Positions 11,034 through 22,073 of a DNA stretch of 64,000 nt are shown here, piece after piece. The notes under the pieces are model-generated. The model saw only the letters and a program-made list of their open reading frames with translations, was not told the DNA's origin and did not search any database. This stretch comes from Tenebrio molitor (Eukaryota > Arthropoda > Insecta > Coleoptera > Tenebrionidae). Within the stretch, counting starts at the first letter, position 1. Each line of letters starts with the position of its first letter. Both the position numbers and the translations under genes were made by a program. Where the stretch lies: contig NC_091049.1 of NCBI RefSeq assembly GCF_963966145.1, positions 19,406,001 to 19,470,000 on the forward strand. Reading direction: 5' to 3'.

Positions 11034-11127
11034 GGAAACATCACCAAACCCGAGAGGACCGGAGAAACGTGAAGTCTAAATGTTAACTCATTTAACATTT
11101 AAAAAAAATATCGTAAAGTATTCGTGG

Positions 11128-11212
11128 ATAACTGGTCTTTAAAACACTTGCTCTATTTCGAACACTCCGGCTGGGCCGTCGTGCTCGAAAAATCGCGCGT
11201 GTTTTAAAGACC
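11128..11212. repeat. Hairpin with GTCTTTAAAACAC arms
   Basis: The arms (GGTCTTTAAAACAC at about 11132-11146 and its complement at 11199-11212) enclose a second imperfect pair (TTTCGAACAC/GTGCTCGAAA). It belongs to the group of structurally similar but sequence-different hairpins scattered through the window. Confidence 0.5.
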
Positions 11213-11229
11213 TTAATATCCACTTATAC

Positions 11230-13080
11230 TTTAATATACTATTATTATTTTTACACTAATTTATTACTATTCCCGAATCTGACGAAGGGTTTGAGCGGCT
11301 GGATTCGGAGGTTGCAGTTTCATCCGAGCTGATTGCGTTATGCTGCCTGCAAGAACAAAACAACAAATATAGAATTGATAGACTATCGGTTTTTTTTTTC
11401 TTACAAATGTAAGAACCCAATAAAACTGAGTTTGTCGTCTTCGGATGGAAGACGTGATTCGTAATCCTGGATGAAGTGTTGACTAGTTCAAATTGTGGCA
11501 CCAATGTCCACTTCTTAACAAATAATATTGTAATACCCCAGTTTGAATTCAAATTGCCGCCGCAGAAACAAAACGCAAGAGGAACTGTTTGGTTCTTTTG
11601 TTGTGCACGGTTGGTAGATTTTGGATTGCGTACGGTTGTTAAGGGGAGAGGGGAGACTCGATCCTCAGCCCTCGAAAAGAACGGTGGTGTTTGTTGAACC
11701 GTTGTTTTCATTGTTATTGTTTTAGTTGAAAATGTAGTTATTGCTGTTACGAATGTCGAGTCGGGCATTTTTCTTGTGTATTGTCAGTGTAATCAGAGCC
11801 GTGCGGCGTAAACATTCACCAATCGCGGAGGAGAACGTGTTGATTAATTGCAGGCGCGCACCTCGTGTGTCGCCGACAGTTGTAATTCAGGTAGGATGAT
11901 CTTATAGACAACAAGTAGTGTTTAGCAGGTATGTTATTTCGTTTTGTTATTCCGATAAGCTCGGGTGAAGTAGGAATGGATAGAGAGGGTAAATTCTTGG
12001 GGGAACGTCGCAATAAAGTTGTCAAGTAGTTAAAATCCGCGGGACGAGTCCATTTGCAAAGTTAGAGAGAGTAAGAGGTGAACCGTGGAAATCAGTTGGT
12101 CGCGTCCAGGCTTTAAAATCAGAGTTACTTAGCGGCGAACAGTTAGAAATACTTTGGGCGAGTCCACTTTTAAAATACGAGTTAACACGGAGGGGGGGGG
12201 GGGGAACATGGGAATCCGTTGGGCGAGTCCATTTTCAAAATTAGGATTCGGAAAGGAGAAACTTTAACTGATCGTGGTTGCGGTACCTATGAAACCAGGA
12301 GAACGGGCGTCCATTTCGGGAACGGCCTTCCATTTGCCACAAGGAAAAACGGGGCACGTATTTGGCCGAAGTTTAGCTGTAGACGCGTGGGGCAGAGTTA
12401 CCACGTTGCAATGGAAAACGAGTGCCTGCTATAAGAGCCGGACATGGGGGGGCTGGTGTCACCTTGCAAGGCCCTTTCATGACGTGTGATCTTGGACGCA
12501 GAGTTTCTCGGCCGCCCCGGTGAACGGCCTCTGTTTCCCCATAATGCCATCTGTTGCAGTGGAGATTCGGAGGACACAAGTCGGGGCACTGCACCCAAAT
12601 CGAATGAGTTAGTTGTCGCAGGGACTTGGACGATCCAACGCTGATAGGGTAGAAATTAGGGGTCTGGGGGGCGAGAGCCAGGTTAATTCCGCGACCGGAA
12701 ACCCGGAGGCTGGGAGTCAAGTGTCGTCGTCTTCATTTATGTCAGAAATTGTAATCCTTGTATTGATGCGTAACCTGATGTCATATGTTGTATTATTGAA
12801 AAGATTATGGTGCGCCGTCGTTTGTGGATGATTTTTGGGGGTTTTACTCATCCCATTTACAGTGTCTATTCGAAATCGCATAAGATCGCATAATTATCAT
12901 TTGTTTCACGGTGCCGCTTTGTTCTTATATTGTGAGTTTATAGTTGCTGAGCATCTGTTGTTATTTTATTTATTGTATCGTTTCGTTCCTTAGAAGGTCG
13001 GTAGACAAATTTATTGTGTTATGTATGTATTCCTTGTTATGTCATGTTAAGTCGCACTTCATAACTCAATCTTTTTTTTT
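11230..13080. other. GC-richer unassigned region with a degenerate ~60-bp tandem repeat
   Basis: No protein family was recognised in the overlapping frames of both strands. Between about 12037 and 12245 a unit of about 60 bp recurs four times, each with a GGGCGAGTCCA-like core (at about 12039, 12099, 12157 and 12225) followed by TTTnAAAATnnGAGTT. A poly-G run of 13-14 bases lies at about 12191. It looks like the untranslated region of a retroelement or a spacer array; this is a guess. Confidence 0.35.
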
Positions 13081-13519
13081 TGTAGAAGATATAGACCTAT
13101 TCGTTACAGTAAATGTAGCAACATTTAAAAACATTCTATGTATTCCAATAGTCTGCAAATATTTCATTTTTGTTGTATTCATGGAAATGAGAGGGAAAAA
13201 TCAAAGCCATGTTGCCGTACGTTATTTGAGGTAAAACGGACATAAAATTATGTACTATTTAAACGCTGGAGATAATGAAGAAAATAATTGCAAACCTGAT
13301 CCCAATCGTTCAGAATTATTATGCCACTGGCTAGTAAGAGATAAATAATGGTCAAAATCTTTTTAATATTTAAAATAAATGAGATCAAAGCTGCACCTTT
13401 TGAACCCCCATATCTTCAAATCTAAGAGGTATAGAATTTTTTAATTATTTTTCTCATTATTTTCTAATATGAGTTTACATTGCACCATTGAGTTGTTCCG
13501 CGAATTTTGGGGCACCCAG
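13081..13519 (+). repeat. Dispersed repeat, copy 1 (matches 53815-54222)
   Basis: About 420 bp match the segment 53815-54222 in direct orientation. Shared words include AAAACATTCTATGTAT, GTCTGCAAATATTTCATTTT and TTGTTCCGCGAATTTTGGGG. Both copies end at a cACCC(a/g)GTA boundary like a mariner-type inverted-repeat end. No coding frame is seen. It is directly abutted by the TA of the next element. Confidence 0.7.
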
Positions 13520-13523
13520 TATA

Positions 13524-14905
13524 CAGAGTGATCAACAAGAATCCAAATCAGAGCAAGCGTTGCAAATTATCGGTCACGTCGTAGCAAAATCATATGCACA
13601 TAAGCGGTCAAAACATGGGCGTAGACAATTTATGGTCTCAAACGCTACTTAATAAAAATGATACTTTATGAATTTTAGACGTTGGAATTATAATTGTGCA
13701 TTTTATTATTATTATAAGATAAGGGAAACAATTTATAAGATTAACAAGAGCAACATTTTACATTTGTAACAGTAAGTAAATTATCATCTTTATTGCCAAA
13801 CGCGACGCTACTGGTACGGAGATGCTTCGTTGAAATGTCACATTTCAAAATTCAAGGTTGTTGTTGTTGACCATTTAAGTCACAGAACACCTATTTAAGT
13901 GATTTAACCTAGAAAACAAATCTTCGATTTCGGCAAAGTTTACAGACGTTTATTGAAGTTGTAAGCAATAATTATCCCAGAATAAGTTGTAAAATGAGAA
14001 TTTTTATTAGATTATTTTCGAAAGAGGGTGAAACAAGAAAATGATGACTGGCCTTACTTTGTACCCCCTTACACCGAAGAATTGTAAGCCAGATGTCCGA
14101 ACCTGATGGTATTGTTTATCAATGTCTTAAAATTATAGTGCCTAATTTTATTAAGAAGAAGTCAGGTCAGTCCTTAGTTCAAATTTTAGAAATGGTGCAA
14201 AATGTTCAACAAATTATCAAGGAACATCCCTCAACTTCCATAAGGCGTTTAAGACAACAAGTTAAATTGTGTTATGGCACTTATCAGAAATTTTTTAAGA
14301 AGGATATTAATTTGTTTCCCTTTGTGTGTTGCAAGAAATAAAACCCACACATTACCCTAAACAAATTGACAGCTTCATAAGGGTTTTTGAAATTATGAGA
14401 GGCGAGTTTGATTCTGTCTGGACCACAATGGAGAACATTTTGAGCAGTTTTTGTGAAAACTTATTTTTTGACCTTGGAGTAATTTAAATGTTTTAAACAC
14501 TGCTAGAAAAGATACGAGTAAGTTCTCAATTACCCAAAAATTAGAGAATAATAACTTTTACACTTTTCTTACAGAAAACAACAAAACAAAGAATTGTGAA
14601 AAATAATTATTTTTAAAATTTTGTAACTCAAGATTGTGCCTTATGAAGGAATGTTGTGTAACTGTGTGTTTTTTCCTTAATAAATAATAAATAATAATTA
14701 ATTATAACTTGCTTTTAAATCTATTATTCATGAATTACAAAAAATTTATAAAGGCAATTAATGATAGATTTTTGAGAGGTAGGCAACCAAAAAAACGAGT
14801 GTCCACAGCAAGTAAATAAAAGCGGCTGATCCATGATAGAAATACGTTTCGATAAAACAAAAGATGAGGTAGCACTCTTGATTTGGTTTCTTGTTGATCA
14901 CTCTG
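13524..14905 (+). mobile_element. Degenerate Tc1/mariner-type element
   Basis: Inverted ends are CAGAGTGATCAACAAGAA at 13524 and its complement ending at 14905. TA lies outside each end. The interior contains a short frame on the plus strand (about 14180-14340) with helix-turn-helix-like sequence VQQIIKEHPSTSIRRLRQQV and YGTYQKFFKKDINLFPF, which resembles the DNA-binding part of mariner-like transposases. The catalytic part has decayed. Length is 1382 bp, close to a full element. Confidence 0.7.
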
Positions 14906-15451
14906 TATATACTGTATACAGGGCGTTTTCGAAGTTCAGGAGATCCTTTTAACATGTGATAGTATGCGTTGTTCTAAAGAATTTTAGCCAAAATCACCTT
15001 AGTAAAATGTGTACGGCAATGAAGATACAATAATTTTTGAAACCGGTCCTGCTCAAATTTGCGCTGATTTGTTAGAAATTAGAGTTGACAAAAAAAAATC
15101 AAATGAGAATGGACGTTAAGCAAAAATACTGTCAGAGTTGACACCTAATTAGTCGGAATGGCTTTATCATTACGAAAATAATGAGCTCACAGATATGTTG
15201 CTAATCTATATGGGCAATGTAATCACGTTATCAGAATGCAGCTGCGGAGTCCAGAGAGTACGCAGAGCGATTTCCAGAAAGACACCATTATGAGCCACGT
15301 CAGTTACCTATTAATCTAGTACCTACTGCGGAGAAATAGACAGAACCAGACTCAAAATTTTAGAAAACAATAAAAATGTACAATTAATTGTCTCCGTTAA
15401 TACAAACATTTTACTAAGAAGATTTAGGCTAAAATTCTTAAGATTAATGTA

Positions 15452-17700
15452 CAGCATGAGTCAATTGTGGGGTATTTCTGAAATTTTATTAGAAGCAACC
15501 AATTACTAATTCCACTTACCGCTTGATACTGTGTTTAATATAAATAATAAATTGAATCAAAATTGCGTTTTTTGCTACAAACGTCAAAATGACAATGTGG
15601 AAAATTTAATCAGCAAAATGACAACGTAAAAAGAAAACTAACGTAAAAATTGTTCAACATGCATTCCATTTTGGAGTAAACACGCGTCAACCCTGTTTAA
15701 AAAGGACCTTTGAACGTTGTGTAATGTCTCTGGCGTTATGGGTAGGTATGCACCAGGGGCGGCTTCACCGGGTAGGCAGGGGAGGCAGTGCCTCACCAAA
15801 TACTTTACTAACCAAAATCTTTTTTAATAGATAATTTTTGATTTTTTTTAGTATAAAAATATTTTTATGTTTGTATACTTTTATTTTGTACCTACACTGA
15901 ATTAATTATTATCGAAGAATAACTGTGTTAATGTGTTAATTTGATTATGTATTTTGTATTTGGCGCGTTTTGCATTCGGTCTTTTCGCTTCGGACTGCAG
16001 AGCCCAGAGCGTAGACTTATTCAGAGCGTTCAGCGTACCGTAGAGGCACCGTAGACTATGCCACTTCATTTTTCCGCCTAAGCTGTGTGGTTGGTGGAAT
16101 AAAGAACTGAATACCATCAACCCGTCATACACTGTTATTGGTTACTGCGTATTAGCAAAGTGCAACTCGAGGCAATGCCTCTGTAGTTTTGTCATTTTCA
16201 TTGTAGTCGTAAAATTTTATTTTATATTATGATTATTGTGACTATGAGCGATTAACGGACACAATGGTTGTGTCGAAAAGGTTGGGAAGCGGCGCGGGCG
16301 TGAATCATGCGTTCCTTCAGCTCGACCTCGAACAGAAGTTGAAATTTAATGTTGTTGTTGTTAAACATTGCGGTTTAGTTAGGTTATGCAGGCTAGTGAT
16401 GGTAAGTAGGTAAGTAGCAATTTAATAAAAATGATCTCAATGGCAAGTACCAGTCAAGAACAAGAGGCGGTTGTCGTTCCTGTTAACGTCGATCTCGATT
16501 TTTTGATAAATAAATGCCGGTCTTGTAAACTTTCCTACGAAGATAAGTTTTATGTAGATTAAACAGTTAAAGAGACCTTGTCCTGATGTAACTGATCTAA
16601 GTAAAACTTTGGTAACTACTGGTAAACAGAGTAGTGCATTTACTAATTCGTGGTAGGTACGGAAAATATGATTGGCTTGTTGGCAGTAAATTACTTAAAA
16701 AACTTTTTTTTATTCTGTTCGTGACTAATAATAATGAGACAGTGTGGACAAAAACAGGGTATTCTGATTTGAACGATTTAGGGCGTGCATTAGAGAAGCA
16801 CAATAAGAGTAAAGAGCATATTGCTTTTGCTTGTAAATTCGTTCTTTTTCGTTTTTTTAGAAAAGTTTAGATAAGAATAGCGTACGGGAAAATCGTGAAA
16901 TTATCAAGTCTAATTTATATTGCAATTTTTTTGTGCCAGCAAGAGTTGTCGGTTATTTTCCATAATAAACCCAATGCATGATATTGTTTTCTTAATGTTG
17001 CTGTCATTTTCAAAACGTCCAGGTTAGGGAAAAGTGGAACATCTTGAAATTACGTCTCACCTTTGTAATAATAAGCATTATATCCATCACCACCGTTTAA
17101 CTGGTGCAAGGTTAAAAAAAAAAATAACGCGAAAAAACTGACCAAGTGACTGACCAAAAAAATTGCTGGTGCCTACCCGGTTTTGATCTTGACGAGCCGC
17201 TACTGGTATGCACTCATCACGAATTCTTTGAGTTCATCAATCGTAAGTACAGGTGTTTGGTAGACTCTTTCCCACAAGAAAAAAATCTAAAAGCGCTGCT
17301 AGAACCACTTTACGTTGTTGTCTTGTTCATTTATTCACATCCAACTGTTCCAACAATAAGGGCTAACTCATTTTGTAAAAAAATTAAATATGTAAATAAA
17401 AATCTGGCTGCAATTTGGATACTTCTGTAGATACAGATCTGCAGCGACCATGGTATTTTTACATGGTACGCCGTACATGGGAAACCTAAACCATGTCCAC
17501 TTTCTCATTGTTTGAGTCATAAGAGTTCATAACCAAGTTTTAGCAAAACTGTCAAGACGAAGTTGACAATTCTCAAAGCAATGCAATCATTGATTAATGT
17601 TTTAATTTTTTTTAATTTACAGATCTAGTGAATGCTGGAATTAGTATTTTTGGTTGCATCAAAGACCATTTCAGAAATACCCCACAATTGACTCATACTG
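15452..17700 (-). mobile_element. Inner mariner-like transposon with transposase tail, split by a hAT element
   Basis: The ends CAG(C/T)ATGAGTCAATTGTGG are inverted repeats of about 33 bp (15452 onward and up to 17700), with TA outside each. On the minus strand, reading across the hAT insertion (15754-17205) and one copy of its 8-bp duplication, the frame gives VYQTPVLTIDELKEFVM, then SAYLPITPETLHNV, then RSFLNRVDACLLQNGMHVEQ and a stop near 15640. LDFFL lies upstream near 17310. This is the C-terminal end of the DDE_3/mariner-like transposase family, in which a DFFLWG segment precedes the last catalytic Asp/Glu. Upstream parts are lost. Confidence 0.65.
15754..17205 (+). mobile_element. hAT transposon with zf-TTF N-terminal domain, 8-bp target duplication
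   Basis: The ends are CAGGGGCGGCTTCACC at 15754 and, inverted, CAGTAGCGGCTCGTC ending at 17205. The 8-bp sequence GTATGCAC is present on both sides (15746-15753 and 17206-17213), the duplication length of hAT elements. On the plus strand at about 16655-16850 a frame reads YGKYDWLVGSKLLKK, then ETVWTKTGYSDLNDLGRALE and KHNKSKEHI, matching the TTF-type zinc-finger region of ZMYM6-like hAT transposases, though its CFPC Cys pair is lost. The catalytic part is missing. A second copy of the right end lies inverted at 61085-61330. Confidence 0.75.
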
Positions 17701-17763
17701 TATAGGACCTCGTGTTACAAGGAACGCCTCAAGTTCGAAAACACCCTGTATACAACAATAACG

Positions 17764-18880
17764 ACGACTACTGTTCGTTAGACCATTCACATTTAACCAG
17801 GCACCATAGCTTATTTATTAATTTTTGTATTATACAGTGTGGAAATTACTTATGGAGTAAATTCAGTAATTTCAAAACTAATGACATTTGTCGAAAACGC
17901 TGAAACAGGTCAATTTTTGTTTTTAATAATGCTTATTTTAAGTTACTTCACTTGTTCATGACGTCATCCATTTTTGAGCTCTGACGTTGTCACCAATTTT
18001 TTTAAATGACAACCCCCACTGTTTTCTTCTCTTGCTGATAGATCTTCCTACTACCTAAACGATGAATGAAAAAAATTGGTACCTTACATAACAATTTTTT
18101 TGAGAAAATAACACATTTTATTTAAAAAATTTAATTTAATTTTGAATGTACATATTTATTTTTTTTCTATGTGGTTATTTAAAATCGAGGGTTTACTTTA
18201 ATAGACCAAACAATTTAGAAGATTTTTGACAGAGAATTCGCGCTGAAATGGAACAAATCAGCCCTGACATTATTGAGCGCGGTGTACAGTGCCGAAAATT
18301 GGCGGGGGTTAATTTCAACATTTGCGTTACATTTTATTGTTAACCTTAGATGTTTGTTTGTTTCTGTTTAAGGTCAATTAAAATTTTTACATTAAAAATT
18401 AAATTAAATTTTTGAAGTAAAATTTGTCATTTTCTCAAAAAAATTGTTATCTAAGGTACCAATTTTTTTCATTAATCGTTTAAGTAGTAGTAAGGTCTAT
18501 CAGAAAAAGAAGAAAAAAGTCAGTATTGTCATTTAAAAAAAATGGTGAGGACGTCATAGCTCAAAAATTGATGACGTCATGAACAAGTGAAGCAACTTAA
18601 AATAAGCACCATGAAAAATAAAAATTGACCTGTTTCAGCGTTTTTGACAAATGCCATTAGTTTTGAAATTACTGAATTTATTCCATAAGTAATTTCCACA
18701 CTGTATGTCTGTTATATTATGTGAATTTTGAACAGCTATATCTAAAAGATATGCTTGCTTTTGTTGTTTATTTAAAATAATAATGTCTGGTCTGTTATGT
18801 TTAATATGAATGTCAGTTAAAACTGTTCGATCAAAATATAATTTGTAATTGTTTTTCCAAACAACTTTCTGGTTTATAAC
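17764..18880 (-). pseudogene. LINE reverse-transcriptase C-terminal domain, copy 1, split by a MITE
   Basis: On the minus strand, 18880-18706 encodes NYKLYFDRTVLTDIHIKHNR followed by PDIIILNKQQKQAYLLDIAV, the conserved C-terminal segment of several non-LTR retrotransposons (…RPDIVL…AYLIDIA…). The sequence then resumes at 17832 after the 869-bp element at 17835-18703. Copy 2 at 25620-26092 is uninterrupted at that point. Only a 3' fragment remains and stops are present. Confidence 0.65.
17835..18703. mobile_element. Long-inverted-repeat (foldback-like) element with TA duplication
   Basis: The ends CAGTGTGGAAATTACTTATG and the exact complement at 18703 begin arms of about 310 bp that pair almost throughout (examples: CATGACGTCATC, AATTGGTACCTTA). 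TA is duplicated at 17833-17834 and 18704-18705. The uninterrupted copy of the host repeat at 25905 reads gtattaTAtgtctg, proving the empty site. No gene is inside; the unpaired centre is about 230 bp. Probably a mariner-type MITE. Confidence 0.85.
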
Positions 18881-18889
18881 GATAATGTG

Positions 18890-20099
18890 GTTCTGAATTT
18901 AACAGCTAAATTCATGTGTATAATTTTAGCGAATACATATATCATGACGTTTCTTATATTCGCTTTGAGCCAAAACGGTGCAAGAAGAAATGATGTGCTC
19001 AATTGTTATCAATTATTATCATTCATAGCCATTGTAGTTGCTTTCGTATCTTGTTATAGTAATGTTTTCTTGACTGTCATTAGTGTCATTATGCAGCCTT
19101 TATGTTGTTGTATCCTACGCTTATCGTTGTACTGGCACTTATCGCTTCGTACTTTTTATGCTCATATGCACTCGATTTTACACTTTTAATTATGCATTCT
19201 ATGTACAGTTGCGGAAATGGAATTTCGGACAGTATTTTCAAAGTTATAACGTAAACTCTAAAACAACTCCTACGTTAATAATCTTATTTTTTACTCTTGT
19301 CATCTTTTTGTATTTTTGACTTATTTATGTAAAGCGCGAAGGCTATAAAGGACTTCTTTACCGTGGTTTATATACTATTTTTTTCATTACTAGATACGTT
19401 AAAACCCTTTCTGATCATAATTATTACTAATAATATTATTTTGTCGGATGCGACGTATTCGAGTTGTCATTTCTAAACGGTTGCTGTGAAAATCGTCTAC
19501 GTTAACCAATGAAATAAGCGACAATCTTTCGTTGCTAGGTGACGGTTGTTCATTATTAACCTCTACTTAATAATGAAAAATTATTAACCAGTAGGAGAGA
19601 AATTCTACTTCTGGGTTCGCTTCAGGAGTAAATAATGACGACTTCTCACACTAGTAGTGAAAAAAAAAATGTATACACGACGGGAGATATTCATGTTTTT
19701 CCTCTTAATTGACTTATAAACCTCGGTTTATAACCACGTCAACCTCAGGGAAAAATTATGTTCATATCTCCCTTGATGCATAAATATCTATTCTAGCTTC
19801 GCTCATAAAATCTTTTGACACGAGAAAAAGTGCCAATTTTACCAGTACGTTTTTTGTCAATATCAAAACGACCCAACCAAAAGAGATCCACGTGAGACTT
19901 CAGTGTTGCAACTACATTTCCTAACATTTTCTATTTGTTACTTAAAACGTATATGTACTTAAAAAAATGGACAACTTTTGGATTTGAATAACAAAAATGG
20001 GTGATAATAAAACTTTACTGCGTGCACGAACGCCAGTCGACCGAGAACTTATTCCGAAATGAAACTATATTCAGTAATTTAGTGAATTTAGTGAGTTAC
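18890..20099. other. Unassigned upstream region of the SPT1-like gene, with a hairpin
   Basis: No recognisable coding sequence is present; a 100-codon open frame at 18887-19189 is hydrophobic and has no family resemblance. A hairpin at 19682-19771 pairs GGGAGATATTCATG with its near-complement CATATCTCCC around a central TATAAACCTCGGTTTATA palindrome. The stretch up to 20099 probably contains the promoter and 5' untranslated exon of the downstream gene: a good donor GTAAGT lies at 20100. Confidence 0.4.
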
Positions 20100-20214
20100 G
20101 TAAGTAGATAATTATTTACTTATTGCCAAGTATCAGATTAGTCCTAAGCAAAAAGGATGTTTTTTTAAAGTGACAATTTGGATTATTAAGGCCATAAAAT
20201 CTTGTAGCTTCAAC

Positions 20215-21425
20215 ATGTTTGACGAAGCTCTTTTCCAACAACGTCTCGACGACTTCAAACCAGAACCTTTGATAATCCCAGTAGACCCAACAAAAGAAAT
20301 AGAAATCCTCATGGTGGCAGAAGACAACATCAACATCGACTTGGCCAAAGTGAATTATCTGAATCTTTTGAACAACGACGAAATTAAAAAGATCTGTGAA
20401 GATACAATCAGGGAATATGGTGTGGGGACGTGCGGACCTCCAGCTTTCTACGGTAAACACATCAAAATCTCCAAATTTCTTTTACTAAAACGGTCAATTT
20501 AGGCACCACCGACGTGCACTTTGAGTTACATGAGCGTCTCGCCAAGTTTCTCCGTATGGAAGACTCCATTGTTTATTGCTACGGGTTTTTAACTCTTTCG
20601 CATTCGATTGCAGCTTTCTGCAGAAAGAGAGACGTAGTTTTTGTCGACGAACGCGCAAATTTAGCGATCGAACAGGGTCTAGACATTGCTCTCAGCAAAG
20701 TAGTGAAGTTCACCCACAACGACCCAGAAGACTTCAAAGCCAAAGTCCAGGAGGTGATCGCGAAAGAGAAAAAGAAAACTAGAAAATTTCTTGTCGTCGA
20801 GGGAATTTCCTGGCGCACCGGAAAACTATGTCCTCTTCCCGAGTTCATCGCGGTCGCCGAAGAATTCAAAATTCGAGTCTTCCTCGAGGAGAGCCACTCG
20901 TTGGGGGTGTTCGGCGCAACGGGTCGGGGTTTGACTGAATATTACAACATCGATCCGAAGAGAATCGATATGATCTTCGGAACGTTCGAAGGAGCGATCG
21001 GCTCTATCGGTGGCTTCTCCGCAGGTTCTTATATCGCAATCGAGCATCATCGGATGTTCGGTAGTGCGTACATGTACTCGGCGTCGCTTCCCACTTACCT
21101 GGTAAAGGCGGTATTGAAATCGATCGAGCTGTTGGGGGATGCACCCCGAAAATTCTCAGGGTTGGCCAAAACCTTCTACCATTTCCTGGAAAAGGAGTGC
21201 AGGTTTAAGGTGGAGAGTCACCCGGAGGCTCCCTTCAAATTGATCCGCATCAAACCGAAGACGGACGAAATGAAAGTGTATCAGTATTGCAAAGAGAGAG
21301 GTGTTCACTTTATACAAAGCGACGAAGGGTTGGTGATTAATTTGAACGTGAGCTTGCTCGACGAGAAGGAGAAGCTGGAAAGAGTTTACGAAGTCTTAAA
21401 GGGCGCGTCTGAATTAATTGCTTAA
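20215..21425 (+). CDS. SPTLC1-like: Serine palmitoyltransferase subunit 1-like protein (short N-terminus)
   Basis: Coding exons are 20215-20452 and 20503-21425, joined across a 50-bp GT-AG intron, giving 386 residues. The product belongs to the alpha-oxoamine synthase fold: REYGVGTCGPPAFYG, then the segment around RVFLEESHSLGVFGATGRG, and IGGFSAGSYIAI near the position that holds the PLP-binding Lys in SPTLC2 but not in SPTLC1. The lack of that Lys and the TCGP Cys place it with subunit 1, the non-catalytic partner in the first step of sphingolipid synthesis in the ER. SPTLC1 proteins are usually about 460-470 residues with an N-terminal membrane helix; here no helix precedes FKPEPLIIPVD. The probable upstream exon ends at 20099 (intron 20100-20207) and has an in-frame stop before ATG 20215, supporting this start. 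GPPA replaces the usual GPRG. The frame is open among decayed repeats, suggesting selection. Confidence 0.9.
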
Positions 21426-21554
21426 GTTATTTTCCTGTTCTATCCACCTCTATGTTTATTCGTAGTTTAATATGCGTGTTGTCTCCTTAATGTATTGATA
21501 AAGGAATTGGGAAATGAATAGTTGTTGCACCACGGGCGGAATCCATGGGGTATT

Positions 21555-21605
21555 GTGGGTTGCATTTGCATTTGCATTGCATTGCATTGCATTTGCATTG
21601 GTTGC
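21555..21605. repeat. TTGCAT short tandem repeat
   Basis: About eight irregular TTGCAT/TTGCATT units lie 130 bp after the SPT1-like stop codon. A possible polyadenylation signal AATAAA follows at 21667-21672. Confidence 0.7.
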
Positions 21606-21898
21606 AATTCTGTCGGGCATTATCACTCGTGAATTATCCTGTAATTTGTGAAAAAATAATATGAATAATAAAAAATATTTGTCTTGTTAATGGTGGCGTC
21701 ATTAGCAGGTGCGGCGAAGGCCGTCAACTGATGCAAAATAAGTTGAGGCGAAATCTAACTCTCGTTATAATCATAACGGACAAACACAAAATAAAATATA
21801 TCGATTTTTTTTATTATTTCTTCCCAAAGTGTAAGTTATTGGCACCGCGTTTGGCACAAGTTGCTTCATTTTGTCCCCATTGATAGCTGTTCCTCTAA

Positions 21899-22070
21899 GG
21901 CCCGGTTGTATAAAGCGATGTAAATTCGTTGTTAAAGTTAACACAGTGTCAAGCGATCTGATTGGGGGATTAATAACATTGGATTTGAATCAGCCTATCA
22001 AATGGACGGATTTCCGACTTGACACGTTGTTAGCTGACACGATGTTAACTAAGCTTTATGCAACCGGGCC
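21899..22070. mobile_element. Harbinger-type MITE with TAA duplication
   Basis: The 172-bp unit has inverted ends GGCCCGGTTGTATAAAGC / GGCCCGGTTGCATAAAGC and TAA on both sides (21896-21898 and 22071-22073). The end sequence and 3-bp duplication fit PIF/Harbinger. It is non-coding. Confidence 0.8.
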
Positions 22071-22073
22071 TAA

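Larger units (their letters stand above)
14919..17748 (-). mobile_element. Outer TA-flanked inverted-repeat transposon of a three-level nest
   Basis: The left end CAGGGCGTTTTCGAAGTTCA at 14919 and the complementary right end (…GAACTTGAGGCGTT pattern, ending CACCCTG at 17748) are imperfect inverted repeats, each flanked by TA. The interior without the nested elements is about 580 bp and shows no clear gene. It begins 12 bases after the end of the preceding mariner-type element. Confidence 0.6.

Noticed and set aside
12219..12831. Overlapping 65-115-codon frames on both strands
   Set aside because: They arise in GC-richer sequence with few stops; none has motifs, splice context or a convincing start.
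18887..19319. Hydrophobic frames resembling small membrane proteins
   Set aside because: AT-rich sequence gives Leu/Phe/Tyr-rich frames by chance; no signal peptide pattern or family match is seen.
20170..20214. Upstream GTG extension of the SPT1-like frame
   Set aside because: It crosses a splice acceptor-like AG at 20206-20207 and starts with a non-ATG codon; ATG 20215 fits better.
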